64,000 bases of DNA. It comes from Plasmodium malariae (lineage: Eukaryota; Apicomplexa; Aconoidasida; Haemosporida; Plasmodiidae). Below the pieces are notes generated by a model. It was not told the DNA's origin. It saw only the letters and a list, made by a program, of their open reading frames with translations, and searched no databases. Below are positions 1-13,027 of this stretch, in pieces; position 1 is the first letter of the stretch; every line of letters begins with the position of its first letter. Both the position numbers and the translations under genes were made by a program. The stretch covers positions 1,150,001 through 1,214,000 of the forward strand of contig NC_041781.1 of assembly GCF_900090045.1 (NCBI RefSeq), read 5' to 3'.

Positions 1-138
1 ATTTTGTTATATTTTATTTAAGTTTTATTTTATTTTATTATTTTGTAGTATTTTAAGTTTTATTTTATTTTATTACGTTTTATGTTTTCTTTTTTTTATT
101 AACAGGTCAAGCAGTATTATGTTTTTCAAAAAAATAGC

Positions 139-3100
139 CTAACTGGACAGGGAATTAAAAATTTCTCTCCTTTTTTCATTCAGCGCTGAATATGAAAACT
201 GAATGGAGCTATCATCAAGTATTGATAAACTAATTTGAAAAATCTTTTTAAGGATTTTCTTTTCTTCGTATTCTTCTTCATTTGTTATGTAATTTTTAGA
301 AATTAATTCATAAATTTCAACAACTTTAATTAATATAGGAAAGGCAATTCTCGATAAGTTCAATAAATTTTTATTATTTTTTAAAAGCAACAAAAGAAAA
401 TTTGCATCCCGCAATAATAGTTTATTTATCCTAAAAATTAAACAAAATAGTTAAAATTTATTCATGTGAATATTCGTCAAGCCCGATATATTATTGTATG
501 CGCATCTTCGCTATTCACAAGTATGTATAAATAAAAATATATAAATATATATATATATATATATTTATATGTATGTAACATACTTGCATATATGTATGAA
601 TGCATACTGCCGCAAAGTTATTTTAAATTTAACCTGCTATCAAGGTATAACACTGAGTCCAAATATGAACACAAGAACTTTATTGCATACCCGCTCTTCT
701 TCATAATCTCAACAATCATTTTTTGGGAGTTTATCACATGCTCGTTTTTTTCTAAAAAAGTTAAAAAGTTTGTTATGACGTGTGGCAATTTTTTTTTTTT
801 TTTTCCGCTTTCACAAATGTTCATGCGTGGAAATCGTATTATGTATGTATGTGTGCAAGAATGCCTGTACGCGTACATATATGAGTTCTTACTTATGCTG
901 AAGAATTCGTAAAGAATTGCAAAAAGCTGATGATTCAGTAAATATAAATAAAACTTGTTCCGTTCAAATAAATTAGCATTATTTAAAATATAGAAATGAG
1001 TTATAAAGCCCTTGATCTCCAGTTTTTCATCGCTCTCGTTTTTGCTTAATATCTGCCTTTTCCTATGGGGAGAAAGAACAATAAAATAAAATATAAATAA
1101 AATATAAATAGAATATAAATAAAATATAAATAAAATAAAATAAAAATAACAAATAAATAAATTAAAATTACGCATAAATGTCCTGTATGCATAGATACGT
1201 ACACGTAAAAAAAAAAAAAAAAATCATAACAGCAGTTTCGTACTGCACAATTATAAAATATTCTTTCCCTTTTTTATGCCTCTTCTTATTACATTATATC
1301 CATTGTTTTGATTAAGAGTCTGCAATAGTTGCATACAAAGACAAGGAAGGATGAATAACTGTTGTCTGTAAAGTGAAAATAAAATGATTGAAAAATGATT
1401 GAAAAATGATTGAAAAATGATTGAAAAATGATTGGAAAATGATTGGAAAATGATTGGAAAATGATTGAAAAATGATTGGAAAATGATTGGAAAATGATTG
1501 GAAAATGATTGAAAAACATTTTGTGCATTTGCGGTGGCTGATACGATGCCATACTCAGCGCTATGCGTAAAGGGCTGAGAAAAAAATAATAATAAAACTG
1601 TGTAAATTTTTTTTTTTTTTGTTAAGTACCTATTGAGCATATCCTTAATTTACGGAAGACAAAGGATAAAAGTTGTGACAGCTTATAAATGAGATGAAAT
1701 AAAAGAAAAATTATTTGCGTTTTACTATATATGTAAGCATTGTCTAAAAGCCCGTCAACATATTTAATCAAATGAATGTATATATTAGTAAAATGAGAAA
1801 TGTTATTTAATTTCTGTTTTCGTAATATTATAAGTGATAAAAATTTCTTGTTGTTACAAACAAAATATATTAATGTCATTATATATATGTTTGCTAGGTA
1901 TATGAAGTTTTTAATTTCTTTTTCCTCTTTATATGTTTTAATAATAACGTTATCGATATATATTAATATGTGTGCTACATCTTCATATAAATAATCTAGT
2001 ATACTACATATATTTTGAATTACACTTTTGTATTTCAAACATATATACACTGATTTCATATGATCACATTCTACTAATATCTTGTTATAGTTAAATATAA
2101 AATCGTATATAATTATACAACTTCTTTTATTATTTTCCTCTTTAAAATTGTAAATAACGTTCTTTAAATTTACAGACAAAAATAATTTAAAGAAAATAAT
2201 TAAATTAGATATATTGATTATATCCTTATTTTTCCTCACCCCTCTTTTCATTTTACATTCCTTATTCTTTTCCTCTATTTTTAGCAAGACCTTCTCCCCC
2301 TCTTTATTATTTGCAGAAAAGCTGATATGCACATCTTCGTTATCGCCAGTGCGTTCATATATACTGTCCGTTAGTTTGTTTGTATTATTTTTAGCTCCAT
2401 TTATCTTATCACTTACTGCACCGTTCATCTGATCTCTTTGTTTTTTTTCCCGTTTCATATTGAAAATTTTCAAAATAAAAATACTGTAGAGAAAAAATTT
2501 GCATTCGTCATTGACTTGACAGAATATACGATGGACCTTAATGTTTTGAAGAGTCTTAATAATTTTTCGAAGAACTGGATTGTTACAATACATGGAAAAC
2601 TTTCCATTCGTTAAAAACGATACGAATATATATTCTATTAAATCTAAAAAGAAAATATTTATTGGTACGACACCGCTGTTTTTGTTAGTACTGCTAAGTA
2701 GTAACTTTTTGACAAACTTCTTAAAAACTTTTAGCGATTTATTGAAGTTGTTTTGTACACTGCGGACGGAAGGACCCATGATTCTATCATTGCTACTGCC
2801 CCTCCTATCGCTGCTTTTTTGTATATGATTTATGAGATACGATATGTCGTCCTCGTCTAGAGTGACCTCGTCTTTTTTTTCTTCTGCCTCTGTCAATAGC
2901 TTTTCGTGAATTAACAAAAAATATTTGATAAAAAAAATAAAGCAATTTTTTATTTTTTTGTTCCTATTTTTTACCATATTCGAGTTTTCCCTTTTACATT
3001 TCTTTCCTACATTACTGTGCGTATTGTTGTAGTGGTCAGCATCAGAATCGCTGCTAGAATAGTGTAATGTGTTCTTCTTTTGAGGAATTTCCTCTTTCCC

Positions 3101-6100
3101 TTTTTCGTCCTTTTTCGTTAATTTTTTACTATTTTGAGTACACGTGCAGAATTCGGCAGATGGTCGTTCAACATGTAATTGAGCTTCTTCCTCCTCCTCC
3201 TCCTTCTCCTTCTCCTCCTTCTCATCATTTCTTTCACCTTGCTTATTTATAAAAATGAAAAAGATATGAAAAAAGAGTTTTAAAACAAGTAAATTTTTCC
3301 TACTCATATGTCTTTTGTTTGATATATACTCTAACTGCTTTTTAAAAATATTAAAAGAAAATTTTATAAAATGAGAAAATGTGACTTTGTTTTCTCTTCT
3401 TTTTATAGAATGTAAATTCTTAACAAAGCAATGTAAAATATTAATCAAAATATGTTCATAATAAATATTATAATTTTTAAAATTTTCGAAAATTTTACAT
3501 AACAGTGTATATAAATTGTCTTCCATATTTTCTATATCATTAAATAATAAAAATAATTTACTTAAAATGCATACATCTTTATTTAAATAACTATCATCTT
3601 TACTTTTTTTATTATTATTTTTTTTTACATATATGTCGAAAGGCACTTTAATTTTTTCTGAACGTTCAGAAAATATTAACATCATTTCGTTGTAATAAGT
3701 GCAAACATGTTCAAAATAATTTTCCTGCTTTACAATCACCTTATTACTCAGATTGAATATCTCATACCATTTATTATTAACAATATACTTTTTATTCTTT
3801 TTAATTAACTTATTAACATATGCTGTTAAACATGTTTCTTCCCTCCTTTTGTCAAACCTTTTTTTATAATATTTTAATTCTTTTTTTTTTTCCCTAAAAT
3901 TATGCTCTAAATTGTTTATAAGTAAAATGTAATGCAACGTAAAAAGTTCAGCAAATAGTTTACACAATTTTTCCTTATCTTGAATCATAGAAAAGAATTC
4001 AAAAAAAAAGCTATAATCTCGTTCATTTTTTATTATATTAATATCAATAAATAAAATGCTTATAAAATTTAAGTAAACATTTTCTAACTCCTCTTCTCGA
4101 TTAAATCTTTTCATTAAGTATATGTAATTGTATATAAAGAAGTACGATATATACTTGCAAATTCTCTTCTTCATTACATATGAATACTCGGAAAGGGCGT
4201 TTTTCTTCAACACGTTCGTGAGCTCCTGCAGGTAAGTAAGAAGTTTTCTCTTGTCTGAAAAAAAAAGAAATTATGTAGAAGACCGGACATAGAAATATGT
4301 ACAGATATACAAATGTACGTAGCACATACAGAGGGATATACGAATATACGTACATACCATAGAGATAACATAAACACAATCCTATGCCCGTTCTGTAAAC
4401 AAACACTGTGTTTGTTCAAACGGGCAGGGGGTACGGGACCTAACACAAACATATCCATATACAAACATATATATATGTATATATGTGTATACATGTATGT
4501 ATTAAGTGTTGTCCGCTTTTCATGTACCCTCCCCTACACTCGCTAGTCGTAGCTAGCTGTTACCTGTCAAGTGCACCTCATCACAGTAGATATAGAAATA
4601 CATCGTCTCCAAAAGGATCTGTAGTAGGTCAAAAAATTTGTACACTGTATTATCCTTAACATATTCATCGTAAGTTTGTTCAATATTATAAAAACAGTTC
4701 TCTAACATATTTATTATTACTCGAATATTTTCTTTAGCTGTGTTTGTGTCTATGTCTATGTCTATATCTGTGCCTGTGCCTGTGCCTGTGTTTATGCTTT
4801 TATCTGTCGAACTATTTAACAAGGTATACATGGTTAGTCTACTTATACTGTAATTAACAAAAATAAATATATAAAGACTGTAGAAAGAATCATAATAATT
4901 TACATTAATAATATTTCCCTTAATCTCTTCATGGAAAATAATTATATTTCTTTTCTTCTGTAGATACAGCTTTGTTATTTTCTTAATAAAATTTAACAGA
5001 CTATTGTTTATATTGTTCTTATAAATACACATCAGGTAGGAACATAATATGTATTCCATCGTTTCAATATTTACAAATGCAGCTTTATATTTTTGTACTA
5101 AACTAGCGAATGAACAATGATCCTCCTCATTACCACCTGCAGGAGAAGATAGCACGGACGGCTGCATTGTATACGTCGGTGCGTGCGTCGAAGGATACAG
5201 CATTGAAGTTTGTTGACCATTTTGTACATGCAATACTTCGATCGATTTGGTAGGATTCAAATTACTTTTCAGAGAAAGAAAAATTTGACTTAATAAATTG
5301 TCCAAATTCTTTATGTGATATTCATATAGTTCAGCGAAGTAACACAAAAAGTTTATAGATTGGTCAATCAGTTTGTCCATGTTATCTCTGAATACGTGTA
5401 CAAACACTGGGGTTAGCAAAAATTTAATTGTTCTCACGGGATTCCTCTGCTGAGTCCGCATCTGCTTCTGTTGCTGCGCCTTCTGTTCATTCCTCTTTTT
5501 TTCGTTTGTGCCCCCACTCACCACATGATTATGTAGAAACTCTAGCAGCTTATTCAAATTAGATGTGTTTATATATGAACATACTATATTTTTAATAACG
5601 TGGTTACTCATGTTAAGTATGTAATGACTTGTAAATACATTTATATTTGTGCATCTACTGTAACTGTTTATCCTTTTAATAAATGAAAAGAATGTTGAAA
5701 AGATAAAAGTACGAGTGCTTGTTTCCAGGTATACTATATTCATTAGATTAACTAGACAAGTGTATATTAAATAGTTTATATATATAACAAGTTTTCCTTT
5801 TTTTTTTCCTTTCCTTTGCCTATTATTGTTGAACAAACAGAAAAGGTGAACTACTTCGTTATCATCATTATGATTGTTACTTCCTCTTTTTCGATTTCTT
5901 TTACATGTGCTAAAAACATTCTTTAGTTTGTAGTTGTATAATAATAGATGTGGTTTTCCTCTTATGTACATTTTTTCATATTTATCACCTGAATTTGCAA
6001 TATGTTCTTGACCATTATTATTCTCTTTGCATTCTTTTATAGTTTGTTTATTCTTTTCATACAGCGAAAGATATGCAATGCTTGAACATACAAATATATA

Positions 6101-8257
6101 TTTAACAAAGTGAGCTAGATTAACAAATAGAAATATATCTCTTTTTATAATATTTTTTTTTTTTAAAAAATTTAAAAATTTATAAATTAGTTTAGAGTAG
6201 TCTATTAAAATGTGTATATTACTATACACTTCTTTATTTTGGTTTAAATCAATATCTTCCTCAAAATGGCAAAAGGAATACGGTATTTTCATATTAATGC
6301 TTTTAAAATATTCCACTTCCTTTGTGCGGATAGCACTCTGCGTCATGTTTGCATCTTCTTCTGTTGCTGCATCTGTTGCTGCTTCTGTTGCTGCTTCTGT
6401 TGCTGCTTCTGCTTCTGCTTCTACATCTACAGCTATGGTGGTTACTTCTAAATCTGTTTCACTCTTTTCTTCACGTTCTCCGTTTCGAACTAATTCTAAG
6501 TCCACGGAAGCACCGATGTCTCCATTTACTTGCATGATATTATCATTTTTTCCCTTTTTCTTTTCCTCCATTTTGTTTTTTTTCGACTTGTTCATTATAT
6601 TTGCAGTACAGGTACCATCTGTGTTTTGCTGTATCGTATTTGTAACAGTATTGTGAACACATTTTCCTCTGTTATAAAAAAAGACATTAGCGTTAAATAA
6701 TTTCATATAATAATTTTTTAACAATTTTGTATATATGGTTAATTCGAAGTGCGGTATTAATAAAAATAAAAAAAAATAATTTTCCAAATATGGTGAAGTA
6801 GATTTCCTATTATATGTCATAAAAAAATATTTCATTATTATGATAAAACATTTAATGCATCCTTTAATTTTTGAAATATTTAGATATTTGTATCTCTCAT
6901 TCATTTCTTTGTCATTTTTAAAAAAATATCTTAATTTTTCTTTTTTATTTTGTGTTATATTAAATGAACAATTAAGGCTATTTCTTTCATAATCAAAAGA
7001 AAAACATGGTTTATCATTCGATATTTTATTTAAAAGTAAATAAACTGTTTCAATTATTTTTTCATTCTCTGAAAAATTTAAAAAGGAGTAATTCATTCTA
7101 AACCTATATTTACTACATATGTATGACGAATATATATTTTTAAAATAAGATACATCAATATTTTCTATGCTCATAACAACTATTCTTTTTATATTAAACT
7201 TCATCTGGTATAAGTTGTCAATAAGGGAGGTACGTGCATTACTCGTACGGACATTACTGGTGCGTCCTACGTACCTACTTCCATGTGGACCCCCAACAGC
7301 CTCTATATAATCACATACATAACAGTACAATGCAAATAAATTATTGTAAAAGGCATATATTTTTATATCATCCGATGACGTTTTTAAATTTCTAAAATAT
7401 AAACTAAATATATTATTTATATATATAACTAAATCGTGTATTCTACTGTTCGAGTTGTATGTTTTCTCACTTGAGCAGAATTGTTCAACATTATCTTGTC
7501 CCTTTTTCCTCCTTTTATTAAAATTTGTAACATTCAGTGGGCTAACCTCCTTTTTATAGTTTCTATCAACTATTGGCAGTTGTTTACCTTTTTTACGTTT
7601 TCTCTTTAATCGCACGCGTTGCGGAGCTTGTCCCAGCCTACTTGGGTCTGCATCATCATCATCATATTCGTTATCACGTTTGTAATCATTCTCGTCATCG
7701 CTTTGTCCATCCCTTAGTCTATCATTTTGTTCCTCAATCTGATGATCGTTTCCCCCGTTAGCTCCTTCATCATTCCGCTTCTCAGCACTACCCAGTGTGT
7801 AGACCACCTTCCTCCGAATGCAATACATATTTATATTACAGAAATTTCGTATAAGCAGAATAACGGCATCAAACAGCATGTTAAATAAAATGTTTACATT
7901 TAAATTGGGTCTTCCAGTCTTACTAATTAGAGATAGTATATTGCTGACAATTTTTATTTTTATCTTATCATTTTTTTCTAATATATAATTTAAATTTAAC
8001 CAAGTTAAAATTCTATCTAGAACTATAGTTTCTACACTTATGTCATTACTTGTCAATATTTGCAAAATTTTCAAAATTAATTTATAATTATTATTGTATA
8101 CAAGTTTTAAATTAATACTTGATAATATTCCAACGTAGTACTCAACATTATTCTCTACATCTTTTCTTTCCATGGACTTTTTTTTTTCTTTGAAATTTTT
8201 TAGTAAATTTTCAATGGGATATCCCCCCAGTGAATTGTAGCAACTTAGGTCATTCAT
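139..8257 (-). CDS. Giant conserved-type Plasmodium protein of unknown function, six exons, 2323 aa
   Basis: I do not recognise this gene. Six minus-strand exons join in phase: 8257-4564, 4254-1630, 1365-1293, 1062-893, 751-634 and 430-139. All introns have GT..AG ends, and the lengths sum to 6972 nt, exactly 2324 codons with the stop. The ATG at 8257 is the first in-frame Met after an AT-rich leader. The protein looks largely helical and hydrophobic, rich in Leu, Ile, Phe, Asn and Lys, with no obvious signal peptide or catalytic motif. Low-complexity inserts include an Ala/Glu/Thr run near residues 611-631, a Thr-Gly/Asp-Ile alternation near 1156-1171, and a Lys/Glu tract near 1572-1586. Overall form suggests a helical-repeat scaffold. 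The small 3' exons are supported by phase and by continuous non-repetitive protein sense. A distant Urb2/Npa2-type nucleolar protein is one idea; nothing decisive supports it. Confidence 0.8.
1380..1517. repeat. 11-bp minisatellite in an intron
   Basis: About twelve tandem copies of an 11-bp unit (AATGATTGAAA or AATGATTGGAA) fill the middle of the second intron (1629-1366) of the giant minus-strand gene. The units alternate A and G at one position, which suggests local duplication. The array is open in several frames, which makes false ORFs. Confidence 0.9.
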
Positions 8258-8320
8258 GTTTTCTATAATATACACAAAAAGGAAGAGCGAAAAAGGCAAA
8301 CATAAGTACGTGTTATGCAC

Positions 8321-8368
<48 letters not shown>

Positions 8369-8839
8369 GTACATATACATGTACATACATACACACGCAT
8401 ATATATACATGTAACACAAGGACAGGTATAACGTAAATGAAAAACAAATCAAACAAAAAGCGCTTTACAGTTGTTCAAATAAAGCGTCCACTTGGCAAAT
8501 AGACGATCGAGTCCGTTGATTAACAAATTAGTTGTCGGACGAAATAACATAATACCTTTAAGTACATTCAAGCATATTTTTTTGCATAAAAATTATTTTA
8601 TATAAAAACAAAAATAATATAATAACAGGATGCTCATATTTTATTTTTTTTGAAAAAAGTAAAATAGCTATTCACTACATGCAAATAAAATAAAGTCCAT
8701 AATGAAATGGAAATTATATTATTGTGCCATAATATACATGTAATTAATATGATGCTAAAATAATGAACAAATTAATTATAAGCAAATAAGAACAAATAAA
8801 AAAACATCAAAAAATGATATAAATTGCAAGGATGCTCAT

Positions 8840-9056
8840 ATTAAAAATTAAAAGAAGTTAAAATTTAAAAAACGTTAAAATTTAAAAAACGTTAAAAATT
8901 AAAAGAAGTTAAAATTTAAAAAACGTTAAAATTTAAAAAATGTTAAAATTAAAAAATGTTAAAATTAAAAAATGTTAAAATTAAAAAATGTTAAAATTAA
9001 ATAAAATTAAAATTAAAAAAATCTAAAATTTAAAAAAGTTAAAAATAAAGTTAAAA
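8840..9056. repeat. Imperfect A-rich 17-18-bp repeats
   Basis: Variants of AAAATTTAAAAAACGTT and AAAATTAAAAAATGTT are repeated more than ten times in a row. The early copies carry CGTT and the later ones TGTT, as expected from CpG decay or stepwise duplication. The repeat lies in the divergent intergenic region. Confidence 0.8.
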
Positions 9057-9359
9057 ATGACAAATGAAAAATTTTAAACCGTACCAATTTTAATATTATA
9101 TTCCCATTTCTCATATTTAAGAAGCGATCAAAAGTTTGTAGAAATCCCGCTATGTTCTTATTCATACATAATTATATTTATTAAACAAGTATTAGGTCGT
9201 ATACAATTTTGCTTTTCATTGTTAATCTTTGTTATTGCACTTATGGCTCTCCCAATATGTTAACCTAAAAAAAAAGTTAGAACGATGTAGCTCCTGCTTG
9301 AAGTCTACGCAAAGGTGAACATGCATATGCGAATGTAAACGTGCAAATGTAAATTTGTA

Positions 9360-9587
9360 AATGTATGTATGTATGTACGTATGTATGTATGTACGTATGT
9401 ATGTATGTACGTATGTATGTATGTACGTATGTATGTATGTACGTAAGTATGTATGTATGTATGTATGTATGTATGTATGTATGTATGTATGTATGTATGT
9501 ATGTATGTATGTATGTATGTATGTATGTATGTATGTATGTATGTATGTATGTATGTATGTATGTATGTATGTATGTATGTATGTATG

Positions 9588-9618
<31 letters not shown>

Positions 9619-9656
9619 GTATGTACGTATGTACGTATGTACGTATGTACGTATGT
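9360..9656. repeat. Long (TATG)n tetranucleotide array
   Basis: About 70 copies of TATG run almost unbroken for about 300 bp. The central block is pure, while both ends carry TACG or TAAG variants at regular places. Because the unit is 4 bp, all frames stay open on both strands and give artefactual Tyr/Val/Cys/Met or Thr/Tyr/Ile/His polypeptides. Confidence 0.97.
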
Positions 9657-9764
9657 ATTCACGTATGCTTGTATTTTTTTTTTCTGGCTCATTTTTCTCC
9701 CTTTTTTGACCCTTTTTTTTGGCGCGTTTAAAATTTGATTTACCTGACTTGATCAGAATATAAT

Positions 9765-9890
9765 TTTGTAATTTATAATTTGTAATTTATAATTTGTAAT
9801 TTGTACTTTGTAATTTGTACTTTATAATTTTGCAACTTTACAATTTTGCAACTTTACAATTTTGCAGTTTTGTAATATTGTAACTTTGCA
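9765..9890. repeat. AT-rich short repeats
   Basis: Alternating blocks of TAATTTGTAATTTATAATTTG and CAACTTTACAATTTTG are repeated a few times each between the TATG array and the start of the RAP-domain gene. No function is visible. Confidence 0.7.
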
Positions 9891-10299
9891 ATAATTTAAT
9901 GTTGTAAATTTTTTTTTTTTTCCCCTTTTTATTTCTTTACGAACAAACATTGCACATAACGTAAAAAAATGACTTTGCTATTTTGTAGAAATATACGCTA
10001 ACCATTTTAAGATTATTATTACGAAGAATACACGTGTTACATCTTTTACATCCTGTTAAGATATACTGTGTGCTATTTATAATACCAGGAAAATGATATG
10101 AGTGTACTCATGCTAATACAGCAGAAGTATATTTTTATGTGTATATATTTTTAATTTGTTGAAGTATGCACGTTAACTAATTTTCGACTTTTTTTCAGTA
10201 AATTTAATACAGTACTTTATAATTTATACTTATGTATATAATTTTAGAGCTCAGTTAATAAGAAAAATGACAAAATGAAAAGCATGAAAGAAAAATAAA

Positions 10300-10652
10300 A
10301 TGAATGTAAAAATAGCGAAAAGTGTAATTGGAGGTTACAGCTTCTTCTTTCAGAGGATAGAATTTATTGCCACTGAGTCTCTTATAAAAAATTCTTTTTT
10401 AACAAAAGAGTATTATGACAAAGCCAAAAAAAAAAAAAAAATTGATCTTTTTGATTTTATACCTCCAGAAAATTTCCTTTCGTCTTATTTTCAAAAACTG
10501 GATAAATGTTATTCGAATCCTCGATCAATATTGCGGTAAGTCCTATGAATTTTTTTTTTTTTTTTCTTTAATATTTACTGTTAGTCTGTGCTGCGTAATT
10601 CGTATTAGTGGTCATTTTGCTTTATACCCACGTACATACATACGTGCACATT

Positions 10653-10701
<49 letters not shown>

Positions 10702-12039
10702 ACTTACGGTAGCATGTAATATACATGTACACGGTGCGCACTGACGCTTCAATCATCCTTTTCCTCTAACAGGCTGTACAAGGAGTACATTGAGAAGGAG
10801 GATTATCCAAATTACAACTGGCTAGTCAGATGCTTTTGCCAGCTAGCTAATGTATTCGGCTTCAACTCCTTCTGGAGTGTTAAGGATAAAGAGGCAATAC
10901 ATGAGCTGAAGCTGTTTAAATACTTGGTGTATGATTTAATTGAACGGAAAGAGCTAATAAAGGCTAGACATTGCCCAAGATTGCTTTATGCTATGTGTTG
11001 CTTAGATTATAGATGTTATTTTATGCTACCTACTATTTTAGAAATAATCGAAATGAACATAGAGAAGTACCGAATACCAACATTGTGTATGGTTAGTTTT
11101 TCCTTATCTTACTTAGGATTAATAAATAAGGATATACAGTTTGGGTCCGTTAACAACTTATCAAGGAGCTATAATGTAATAATAAATGTAATGAACAATA
11201 TATATGAAAGAAGAGAAGAAGCGAAGAAAGACACGACAAATTTCTGTTGGTCCTTATTAGCCTACGTTTTAGTCATAAATAATTTGTATACATTTCCTTT
11301 AAGGAGTAGCTCTGACAATAACATCAGTGATGAGGGTAGCACTCGTGGAAGTAGCTTCTTACCTGAGGTTTTAAAAAACGCATGTATGTCCTTAACAAAA
11401 GAGAATATATCAGAGAGCGGGTGGGTACAATACTTTTTATATATAACATTGTACTGTTGTGATATTGAAAAACCAAGTAACGAGTTGGAAATAAAAGAAA
11501 GTATTCCTTTTTTTATTCAAGAATATTTACATTTGAAATGGTTAGACAATATTTTAATAACTGCTCAAAATCAAGGCTCGGAAAAAATTCAACTAGAAAT
11601 GGAAAACATCATTCAGAAATTGCATCTAAAAAATTTTTTTATTAATTTATCAGTTGGAAGAAAAATAGATGAACAGCATTGTTTTTTTACATCTCACTTT
11701 TACAAGCCTTTAAATTTATGTATTGAATATGACTACTTTCACCCGATTGGTATGAACAGACCATTAATTAATGGTATCATTTCATTAAAAAATCGAATTT
11801 TTAAAAAGTTAAATTATAATGTTGTCAATATTCATAAATGTTATTGGGACATCCTAACCAATGAGCAGAAAGAATTGCAATTAATAAAAATTTTAGATGC
11901 TTTTCAAAAAGAACAAGAAAAGAATAGATATAATGCAAAAGAACTCTATCAAGACAAATACTTCAATTCAGATTTGCTGCACTTGAAACATAAACGGATT
12001 AAGTTTCATACATGGCCACCTGAAAACATAACAATTTGA
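10300..12039 (+). CDS. RAP-domain protein, probably organellar RNA-binding, 500 aa
   Basis: Two exons, 10300-10535 and 10773-12039, join in phase (CG+G makes Arg) across a GT..AG intron that holds a TA microsatellite. Total is 1503 nt with the stop. The middle of the protein, with runs such as PRLLYAMCCLDYRCYFMLPT and LCMVSFSLSYLGL, looks like degenerate helical repeats of the kind found in octotricopeptide or heptatricopeptide proteins. Residues about 413-453 have the RAP pattern: an Arg/Lys-bearing helix, the strand NYNVVNIHKCYWDIL with the typical Trp, then a Leu-rich helix. RAP proteins usually act in mitochondria or plastids, often on rRNA fragments or mRNA. The N-terminus MNVKIAKSVIGGYSFFF could be a mitochondrial presequence. 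The domain call is by eye; the organelle is inference. Confidence 0.8.
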
Positions 12040-12616
12040 CGGGGTAAACAAAATACAATCAAGTTGGTACTCATATCTGCATGACCTAGTCCCGATAACC
12101 AGAGCTCTTATGCTTGTAACTACTACTTTCGTTTCTTCGTTCATGTTACGATGATGTACATAGATTTATGGGGTTCCATTTAGCTTTTACCAAGGCTCAT
12201 TTATAGCTTATATCTTTGCGTATTTCATTATGACTTTTCTTCCTTCTGATCCCCATAGTCCTTTTTTTTTTTGTACATATTTTTCTTATGAAAATAACGT
12301 TAAATGTTTGCACCGTTTTATATGTAAGTCAAAAATTTACGCCATTATATATATGTTAAATATTTACACCATTATATATATGTCAAAATTTTGCACCGTT
12401 TTATATATATATGTCAAAAATTTACATCATTATATAAATGTCAAAAATTTGCACCCTTATATGTGTATGTCAAAATTTTGCACCGTTTTATATATATATA
12501 TAGGTCAACATTTTGCACCGTTTTATATATAAATCAAATTTTACAAAAAAAAAAAAAAAATAAAGAGTACTTCCCCTATTGCAACATTTAGTGCCTCATA
12601 GCAAAGGGGACATTTT
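12040..12616. other. Convergent 3' region with AT-rich repeats
   Basis: The RAP gene (+) and the NFU gene (-) end toward each other here. From about 12306 to 12535 there are six or seven imperfect copies of a roughly 30-bp unit combining TTTGCACCGTTTTATATAT or TTTACACCATTATATATA with TGTCAAAA. These probably lie in 3' UTRs. A poly-A tract follows near 12544. No gene is visible. Confidence 0.6.
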
Positions 12617-12957
12617 TTAATTTTCAAAATTAACAGTCAATGACGGGAATTTTTGCTTTAGTCTTTCTGTTATTTCGCTTCTGATATTGAATGGTATATT
12701 TACTTCTTCACTTTCGTTGTCCACATTTTTGAACAACAGGGAAATGGAGTTGTTAATTTGTTCCTTGTTGTGCACCACATTTTTAATTATCACTTCCACT
12801 TCTGCAATAAATGAAAAAAAAGAAAAAAAGGATAAGAAAAATTAATAGCAATTTGTAATTGTTTAATTTGACCATGTTTTAAATTGCCTTTTTTTCGTGG
12901 CTCCTCCTGTACGCATTTTGCTACGTTGCATATATATGTATATGTGTATGTATATGT

Positions 12958-13027
<70 letters not shown>

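Larger units (their letters stand above)
8258..10299. promoter_or_regulatory. Shared 5' region between two divergent genes
   Basis: This 2-kb gap separates the ATG of the giant minus-strand gene from the ATG of the plus-strand RAP-domain gene, so it must hold both promoters. It contains a TA run near 8325-8355, A-rich imperfect repeats at 8840-9056, the TATG array at 9360-9656 and further AT-rich repeats at 9765-9890. I see no coding exon and no RNA gene in it. Specific promoter motifs cannot be called by eye in this background. Confidence 0.5.

Noticed and set aside
592..912. Plus-strand 106-codon frame
   Set aside because: It is antisense to two exons of the giant minus-strand gene and is not protein-like.
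9222..9731. Open frames on both strands encoding long Thr-Tyr-Ile-His or Met-Tyr-Val-Cys runs
   Set aside because: They are translations of the TATG array; a 4-bp repeat without stops is open in every frame.
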